NCBI RefSeq assembly: GCF_030407455.1
Contig: NZ_JASDDJ010000033.1
Span: 1-34,495 of the forward strand
Reading direction: 5' to 3'
Source: Psychrobacter sp. 5A.1
Lineage (GTDB): Bacteria > Pseudomonadota > Gammaproteobacteria > Pseudomonadales > Moraxellaceae
Length of the DNA stretch: 34,495 nucleotides
A program made the translations under genes and the position numbers. Numbering within the stretch: the stretch's first letter is position 1; each line of letters opens with the position of its first letter. Below the pieces are notes generated by a model. It saw only the letters and a list, made by a program, of their open reading frames with translations, ran no database searches and was not told the DNA's origin. Below are positions 28,149 through 34,495 of the stretch, in pieces.

Positions 28149-28358
28149 ATGATTCCACAAAAATTAAAATGGACAGACAGCTTAGATATCGCGATTGAGC
28201 TTTATGAAAAGTTTCCAGAAACAGATCCGCAGTACATCCGCTTTACTGACCTGCATCGCTGGGTGACTGAGCTTGAAGGCTTTGATGATGATCCACAAAA
28301 ATCAAACGAAGGCATCCTAGAAGCGATTCAAATGAATTGGATTGATGAAGCGGATTAA
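28149..28358 (+). CDS. iscX: Fe-S cluster assembly protein IscX
   Basis: The 69-residue acidic protein closely follows E. coli IscX (YfhJ): [38 protein letters not shown], then [18 protein letters not shown]. IscX binds the cysteine desulfurase IscS and iron and modulates the rate of Fe-S cluster assembly. In E. coli it is the last gene of the isc operon. Here no other isc gene is nearby, and it has its own leader with a TATAAT (28036-28041) and a hairpin. The start is certain from the homology. Confidence 0.95.
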   Translation: MIPQKLKWTDSLDIAIELYEKFPETDPQYIRFTDLHRWVTELEGFDDDPQKSNEGILEAIQMNWIDEAD

Positions 28359-28425
28359 TCAGTGCTGTCATACCAACTATTGTCTTACATAGAACATCAA
28401 ATCAACAAACAGAAAAGGCTGCATC

Positions 28426-28926
28426 ATGACGTCACAAATTAAAGAATTAGCCGAAGCGATCACTTGCAATGGCATTAGCGCTCGTACGACTAATAACGCA
28501 GAGATTAGCCACGACACTGCCAAGCTTGGTAGATTATGGCAAAAGTTTTATCAAAAACATGCTGGTGATCTTCCTGAAGGTGAAGACATTTATGGTGTTT
28601 ATCATAACTATGAGAGTGAGGATTTAGTAGGGGCGTTTGATGTTGTGGCAGGTTGGAAAACGAGCAGTGAGCAAGCGCTGTCAGACAACGACAAGACCGC
28701 TAATGCTGCAAATGTGGTGACAGTAAATATTCCTGCAGGGAAGTACTTGGTATTCTCTGAAGAGGGTAAAATGCCATACACGGTGATGAATGCTTGGGAA
28801 AAGGCTTGGACCTACTTTAATGATCGCAGCTGTGAGCATGTACGAACGTACAATGTTGATTTTGAGCAGTATATCGGTGGCAATTTAGAGTATGGCAAGG
28901 TTGACCTCTATATTGGTATCGAGTAA
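28426..28926 (+). CDS. GyrI-like/effector-binding domain protein
   Basis: The 166-residue protein consists of a single GyrI-like small-molecule-binding fold without a DNA-binding domain. Features include LGRLWQKFYQKHAGDLPEG, YGVYHNYESEDLVGAFDVVAGW, VNIPAGKYLVFSEEGKMP, AWEKAWTYFND and DFEQYIGG-YGKVDLYIGIE, a pattern seen in the effector-binding (Cass2-type) domains of AraC-like regulators and in stand-alone proteins. It may bind a cationic drug or another hydrophobic molecule, but the ligand is unknown. It lies 67 bases after iscX, so it may share its transcript. AAAAGG lies about 9 bases before the ATG. Confidence 0.82.
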   Translation: MTSQIKELAEAITCNGISARTTNNAEISHDTAKLGRLWQKFYQKHAGDLPEGEDIYGVYHNYESEDLVGAFDVVAGWKTSSEQALSDNDKTANAANVVTVNIPAGKYLVFSEEGKMPYTVMNAWEKAWTYFNDRSCEHVRTYNVDFEQYIGGNLEYGKVDLYIGIE

Positions 28927-29230
28927 ACAGATCTACCCATAAAAAGTAAGCTTTAAAAGCGTTGTTTTTCCGATGTGCTCAACCACTCAACCACCTTCAA
29001 GCAGCTGGCTGAGCGGTTGACCTTCAGTATTTCCCTTACTATGTTTCTTCCCTTCATATATCGTTGAGTAGGTTTGTTTTATAAGAAACGAACTTATATT
29101 TTTCTGAACCGTCCTTTCCCTTCAAGTAGTGAAATTACGAAAATTTACTTATTCCTTCCCACTTTAAAGTATATTGAGTGGCGTGTCGATATGAGAAAAT
29201 TCTCAAAGACTCTAAGGGTAAACAGTAAGT
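28927..29230. other. Intergenic region with a hairpin and short pyrimidine-rich repeats
   Basis: These 304 bases hold a long imperfect hairpin TCAACCACTCA (28979-28989)/TGAGCGGTTGA (29010-29020) with one mismatch and no T tract. Several copies of TTCCCTT occur at about 29031, 29049 and 29116. A 15-codon frame begins at ATG 29191 and ends inside the next gene. I see no clear promoter and no larger gene. Confidence 0.4.
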
Positions 29231-29449
29231 ATGGATAATGATAATGACGATAAGATTTCAGTTTACGAGTTAGGTATAATCAAAAACGCATTGCGAAGAA
29301 GAGTCGTTGATGTAGAAGAGTTTAAAACAGAAGGTGTGCTGAAAGAGGAAGAAGACATGAATGATAAAGTTGATGCTTTTCAAGCAGAGCTAATCAATAT
29401 AAAGCAAAAACTTGAGAATATTCCTTCAGAACAAGGTATTGATCTTTAA
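29231..29449 (+). CDS. Small hypothetical protein with an EF-hand-like loop
   Basis: The 72-residue acidic frame begins with a sequence that fits one EF-hand calcium loop: Asp2, Asp4, Asp6, Lys8, Ile9, Ser10 and Glu13 fall at loop positions 1, 3, 5, 7, 8, 9 and 12, in MDNDNDDKISVYEL. Position 6 is Asp instead of the usual Gly, and the entering helix is missing because the frame starts right at the loop. The rest is charged and helical (ELINIKQKLENIPSE), probably coiled coil. AAGGG lies 12 bases upstream, a long spacing. It may be a real small protein or the tail of a broken calcium-binding gene, since another frame, ATG 29191, runs into it. Confidence 0.5.
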   Translation: MDNDNDDKISVYELGIIKNALRRRVVDVEEFKTEGVLKEEEDMNDKVDAFQAELINIKQKLENIPSEQGIDL

Positions 29450-29456
29450 AAAATAA

Positions 29457-29497
29457 CTAGGGCGTGTCATCATTCAGATTGTGAGGACACGGCTTAG
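29457..29497. repeat. Palindromic element, not a terminator
   Basis: CTAGGGCGTGTC (29457-29468) and GACACGGCTTAG (29486-29497) are complementary at 10 of 12 positions around a 17-nt loop with a TCA/TGA core. There is no T tract. The ends look like those of a small mobile or MITE-type element, but I cannot identify a family or a target duplication. Confidence 0.45.
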
Positions 29498-29562
29498 GTA
29501 TCCATACCAAATATAAAGGTTAATAGGCTGACCGTCTTAAAAATCTTGAATGAAATGTTCAT

Positions 29563-29606
29563 AAAAAAGCGCCAAATCTAATTAAGATTTAGCGCTTTTT
29601 TTTGCT
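29563..29606. terminator. Bidirectional terminator downstream of dapE
   Basis: AAAAAAGCGC, a C-A mismatch, then AAATCT pair with AGATTT and GCGCTTTTTT, with long A and T flanks. It ends dapE on the minus strand and can also end transcription of the small plus-strand ORF. Confidence 0.88.
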
Positions 29607-29621
29607 TTCTTCAATGAATAA

Positions 29622-31672
<2,051 letters not shown>

Positions 31673-31813
31673 TTCATCTCATTATTATCAATCAGCTATC
31701 AATATACCGTCATTCAATGCGCTTTTATTGAAAGCACTTACCAAAACCACATTATCTTTTACTCTGCCTATGCTACCATAGATGCAATTTTTCTTATTTA
31801 AACTTTTGAGATT

Positions 31814-32689
31814 ATGAACTATAAACACGCCTACCACGCTGGTAACTTTGCTGATGTGGTCAAACACATTTTATTGGTACAACTGCTCAATCAACTGGGG
31901 CAAAAAAACAAACCTTTTTATGTGCTAGATGCATATGGCGGTCGCGGACTGTACTCGCTAAGTAGCGAAGAAGCTCGCAAGACAGGAGAGGCCAAAGGCG
32001 GTATTCAAGCGTTGCTAAAAGCAAATACCGACAAAGCGCCAGCCGCTGTCAAAGATTATATGGAAGGCATCAAGCAGGCCAGATTCACTTATGACAGTAA
32101 AGTCTATCCTGGCTCGCCATGGTGGATTGCTCATCATGTCGAAAAAAATCCTGATGCGGGTGTCCGTGGCGAAGCTTTTGAAGCCAAAGCCAGTGAATAT
32201 GATGCGCTGAACTATCAGTTGCATAAATTGCCAATTGGTATCCATCACCGTGATGCTTTCGAAGGTATTACGGCGGTTATTCCACCAAAAGAAAAGCGCG
32301 GTCTTATTTTTCTTGATCCTCCTTATGAGCAAGAGCACAAAGACTTTACACGCCTTATCAACTTGTTGATTAACTCTTATAACAAATGGCCACAAGGCAC
32401 TTATGCACTTTGGTTTCCTATCAAAAACATCGAAGCAGTAGAGCTGTTTTACAAAAAGCTTAAGCGTACTGAAATGAGACGTCAGCTGGTTTGTGAGCTA
32501 AATATTTATCCTAATGATGTTGCAGTTGGTCTGAACGGTACAGGTCTACTGGTTATCAATCCACCTTGGCAGTTTGATAACCATGCGCGTGAGATATTAC
32601 GTTTCTTACAGCCAGCGCTAAAAGTAGCTGACGCTCCAGATTTGACACCTGATAGCGCGACCAATGTGCGCTGGCTCGTTGGTGAATAG
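31814..32689 (+). CDS. rlmJ: 23S rRNA (adenine-2030-N6)-methyltransferase RlmJ
   Basis: The 291-residue SAM-dependent methyltransferase is predicted to methylate N6 of A2030 in 23S rRNA. It begins MNYKHAYHAGNFADVVKHI, the RlmJ N-terminal signature, followed by LDAYGGRGLY (SAM binding) and FLDPPYEQ (DPPY at 168-171), the N6-adenine methyltransferase catalytic motif. It ends with GTGLLVINPPW. The length is close to that of E. coli RlmJ. pssA starts 57 bases after the stop codon, so the genes are probably cotranscribed. Confidence 0.95.
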   Translation: MNYKHAYHAGNFADVVKHILLVQLLNQLGQKNKPFYVLDAYGGRGLYSLSSEEARKTGEAKGGIQALLKANTDKAPAAVKDYMEGIKQARFTYDSKVYPGSPWWIAHHVEKNPDAGVRGEAFEAKASEYDALNYQLHKLPIGIHHRDAFEGITAVIPPKEKRGLIFLDPPYEQEHKDFTRLINLLINSYNKWPQGTYALWFPIKNIEAVELFYKKLKRTEMRRQLVCELNIYPNDVAVGLNGTGLLVINPPWQFDNHAREILRFLQPALKVADAPDLTPDSATNVRWLVGE

Positions 32690-32746
32690 TAATGTCAGTA
32701 AATACGGTGTCAGTGAATAGCCATGTCGGCCAATGAGGATAGTAAA

Positions 32747-33649
32747 ATGACAAACGTGCAGCCACCGACCGGCCAACCAAGCAATGCGTCTTCAAACCAT
32801 GGATTGTTGCAAGATAGTGCAGCAACCCAGCCACCGTTTGTCGATGAGCATGAGTTCAATGTCCGCCTAGCAGACAATGACAGTTATGATGGTCTGACTT
32901 TTGAAGTGATTGAAGCAGAGGTGGCTGAAGGTAAGCGAGTGGTCAGTCGCGGTGTTTATTTAGCACCCAACTTGATCACAACCTTATCGCTACTGTCAGG
33001 TTTTTACTCGATTTTAGCGAGTACCCAAGGCGAGTTTTACAAAGCCTCATTGGCCATCTTCTTATCCGCTATTCTGGATGGGGCAGATGGTCGTGTCGCC
33101 CGCATGCTCAATGCGCAGAGTCCATTCGGTGAGCAATATGACTCGTTAGCCGATATGCTAGCCTTTGGCGTTGCACCTGCTATCTTAATTTACAGCTTTG
33201 CTTTAGAGCCGTTAGGCCGCATTGGACTTGGTTGCGCATTCGTTTTTACGGCTTGTGCTGCTTTTCGCCTCGCACGTTTTAATGTTCAGGTTGGCATTGT
33301 CGATAAAAAGTACTTTGTTGGTTTGGCGAGTCCACTTGCTGCTATATTGGTAACGTCTGCTGTTATGGTCGCAGTCGATCATAATGAGTGGATTGGTCAA
33401 TACGATACAGCGGTCATGTTGTTGTTTGCCGCTTGGGTGGTGACTTGTGGTCTGCTGATGGTCAGTAATGTCAAATACTATAGTTTTAAAGAATTTGACA
33501 AAAAGAAAGTCCCTTTTGTGGTTCTTATTATTGGCGTATTGGTCATGAGTATCGTGCTTTATGACATTCCTGTTGGTATCTTAGCCATCGGTATCATTTA
33601 TGCGTTGTCAGGTATAGTCACTACGATCAAAACGAAAGTAAAAGGCTAG
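32747..33649 (+). CDS. pssA: CDP-diacylglycerol--serine O-phosphatidyltransferase
   Basis: The protein of about 300 residues is an integral membrane enzyme that makes phosphatidylserine, the precursor of phosphatidylethanolamine. The CDP-alcohol phosphotransferase motif D-G-x2-A-R-x8-G-x3-D-x3-D is complete: Asp114, Gly115, Ala118, Arg119, Gly128, Asp132, Asp136. About seven membrane segments follow an N-terminal cytosolic region of about 70 residues. I start at the ATG 32747 because GAGGA lies 7 bases upstream; the ATG at 32723 has no ribosome-binding site. This is the membrane-embedded (subclass II) type, unlike the PLD-like PssA of E. coli. A strong terminator follows. Confidence 0.92.
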   Translation: MTNVQPPTGQPSNASSNHGLLQDSAATQPPFVDEHEFNVRLADNDSYDGLTFEVIEAEVAEGKRVVSRGVYLAPNLITTLSLLSGFYSILASTQGEFYKASLAIFLSAILDGADGRVARMLNAQSPFGEQYDSLADMLAFGVAPAILIYSFALEPLGRIGLGCAFVFTACAAFRLARFNVQVGIVDKKYFVGLASPLAAILVTSAVMVAVDHNEWIGQYDTAVMLLFAAWVVTCGLLMVSNVKYYSFKEFDKKKVPFVVLIIGVLVMSIVLYDIPVGILAIGIIYALSGIVTTIKTKVKG

Positions 33650-33673
33650 CATTTCTTTTGACATATAAATGGA

Positions 33674-33704
33674 GGAATTTACCGCAAGGTAAGTTCCTTT
33701 TTTT
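33674..33704 (+). terminator. Terminator of rlmJ-pssA
   Basis: GGAATTTACC pairs with GGTAAGTTCC (one G-T pair) around a GCAA loop, followed by seven T residues. It insulates the rRNA operon from pssA. Confidence 0.92.
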
Positions 33705-33963
33705 ATGTACCTTATATATGTATCTGGCAGACTCATTATGATGAAAATATTTAGGCTATGAATATAAAACCAAGTATAGAGATTTCGATAGCGATAACAA
33801 TGAATTAGCTGAAGACAGTATGGCTGTCAAAAAATAACCAAGATTATTTGTAGACTGTCTTTATTTACTGTCTCAACCCCCCATAAATTGCCACCCAATC
33901 GACAGGGCCATAGTGAGATTACCTAACTAATCAAGCTATTTCACACTAAATAGAAATTACCTC
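33705..33963. other. Spacer between pssA and the rRNA promoters
   Basis: No complete gene is visible in these bases. A 30-codon open stretch (33745-33837) reads plausibly as the tail of a small hydrophilic protein but has no start codon in frame. The last 60 bases before the rRNA promoter are A/T-rich in part and could hold UP elements or Fis sites, which I cannot define exactly. Confidence 0.35.
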
Positions 33964-33991
33964 TTGACTCAGAATTTAAACCGTCTATAAT
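33964..33991 (+). promoter_or_regulatory. rRNA operon promoter P1
   Basis: TTGACT-N16-TATAAT has a perfect -10 hexamer and a -35 one base from consensus, with the 16-base spacer usual for rRNA promoters. The bases after the -10 (ACGCCC) form a GC-rich discriminator, as expected for stringently controlled promoters. Transcription would begin near 33999. Confidence 0.8.
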
Positions 33992-34080
33992 ACGCCCACA
34001 TCAAGACGAGCTGGACAGCTTATATGTCAATTACATATAAACAACCCAGTTAACTTGAGTGAGACAAAATATAAAAAAGC

Positions 34081-34108
34081 TTGACAATCCCAATCATTAT
34101 GATAAGAT
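34081..34108 (+). promoter_or_regulatory. rRNA operon promoter P2
   Basis: TTGACA-N16-TAAGAT has a perfect -35 and a 16-base spacer, followed by the GC-rich AGTCGGCTCGC. It lies 117 bases after P1, the usual tandem arrangement of bacterial rRNA operons. Transcription would begin near 34116. Confidence 0.75.
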
Positions 34109-34115
34109 AGTCGGC

Positions 34116-34433
34116 TCGCTAGATAGCTTAACCGGCAACGGAAAAGATTAGATAGAGAAAGCAATACCCTATATATCAGTTACTGGGCGACAGTGATTGA
34201 GCACTATTTAAAAGCATAACTAAAGAACAACTTGTGTGGATTTTTGCTGATTCAGAATGCTAAAAAATAAAGTTGGCTGACTATCTTTTCGATAGAATTC
34301 TAACTATAAAAATTATCATTTAAGACAGTAAAAAAACTCAAAGTTAATTCATTACGAACATAATTTTTAGCGATTTTGCCAGATTAGATGAGCCAAGTTT
34401 AGAAGCTTCTTTAAAGAGCTTCATAGCAAGATT
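34116..34433 (+). promoter_or_regulatory. 16S rRNA leader (processing and antitermination region)
   Basis: The leader of about 318 bases contains a boxA-like GCACTATTTAAAA (34201-34213), a segment ACAACTTGTGTGG (34228-34240) and TTAATTCATTACGAA (34344-34358). From memory, the last two resemble the conserved leader of E. coli rRNA operons. The palindromic GAAGCT/AGCTTC (34402-34422) near the 3' end may be part of the RNase III processing stem, whose other arm lies outside the window. Confidence 0.55.
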
Positions 34434-34495
34434 AAACTGAAGAGTTTGATCATGGCTCAGATTGAACGCTGGCGGCAGGCTTAACACATGCAAGT
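34434..34495 (+). rRNA. rrs: 16S ribosomal RNA, 5' end (partial)
   Basis: The last 62 bases begin AAACTGAAGAGTTTGATC and continue through TGGCTCAG, GAACGCTGGCGGCAGGC and AACACATGCAAGT, the conserved 5' end of bacterial 16S rRNA (the region of the common forward primer). The gene continues beyond the window. The exact 5' base is set by analogy with the E. coli mature end. Confidence 0.98.

Overview
The window looks like a chromosomal segment of a Psychrobacter-type gammaproteobacterium (Moraxellaceae). The reasons are the moderate GC content, the protein families (split three-gene pntAA-pntAB-pntB, pyrB followed by a catalytically degenerate pyrC', a wrbA-like gene followed by a DUF2069 gene, a lone iscX) and the start of a 16S rRNA gene at the right edge. 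The genus is inferred from overall resemblance, not from a database match.

Layout. Positions 1-3840 hold a cold-shock protein gene with a long leader, a DUF421 membrane protein, and etfB-etfA. From 3880 to 5765, on the minus strand, lie a TrmH/SpoU-type rRNA methyltransferase and fructose-1,6-bisphosphatase. From 6155 to 9039, on the plus strand, come pyrB, pyrC' and a DUF2127 membrane protein. From 9118 to 17025, all minus, are a CPA1 Na+/H+ antiporter, a DUF2254 membrane protein, a large M66-type metalloprotease lipoprotein with a lectin domain, and a YihY/BrkB membrane protein with a long tail. Positions 17273-18467 hold the wrbA-like and DUF2069 genes (plus). Positions 18594-19373 hold a periplasmic DUF3108 protein (minus). 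Positions 19745-22113 hold groES-groEL behind a recognisable sigma-32 promoter. Positions 22141-22926 hold a small AT-rich secreted protein gene between two near-identical hairpins, followed by yaaA (minus). Positions 24085-27362 hold the pntAA-pntAB-pntB operon behind a structured leader. Positions 27460-29449 hold a hotdog thioesterase-like protein, iscX, a GyrI-like protein and a small EF-hand-loop protein. Positions 29622-31672 hold dapE and a 2OG-Fe(II) oxygenase (minus). Positions 31814-33649 hold rlmJ and pssA. The window ends with tandem rRNA promoters, an rRNA leader and the first 62 bases of 16S rRNA.

Functionally this is mainly core metabolism and maintenance: electron transfer (ETF), NADPH supply (Pnt), pyrimidine synthesis (PyrB with its structural partner PyrC'), gluconeogenesis (Fbp), lysine/peptidoglycan precursor synthesis (DapE), phospholipid synthesis (PssA), protein folding (GroESL), rRNA modification, and ion or stress handling. 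I found no CRISPR array, prophage, intact insertion sequence or recognisable defence island, and I do not see a complete undescribed multi-gene system. The best leads are non-coding or small: a possible ~80-nt RNA or attenuator ahead of pntAA, a candidate family of intergenic palindromes sharing GTAC-N5-GTAC, the hairpin-flanked secreted protein gene, and the small EF-hand ORF next to palindromes.
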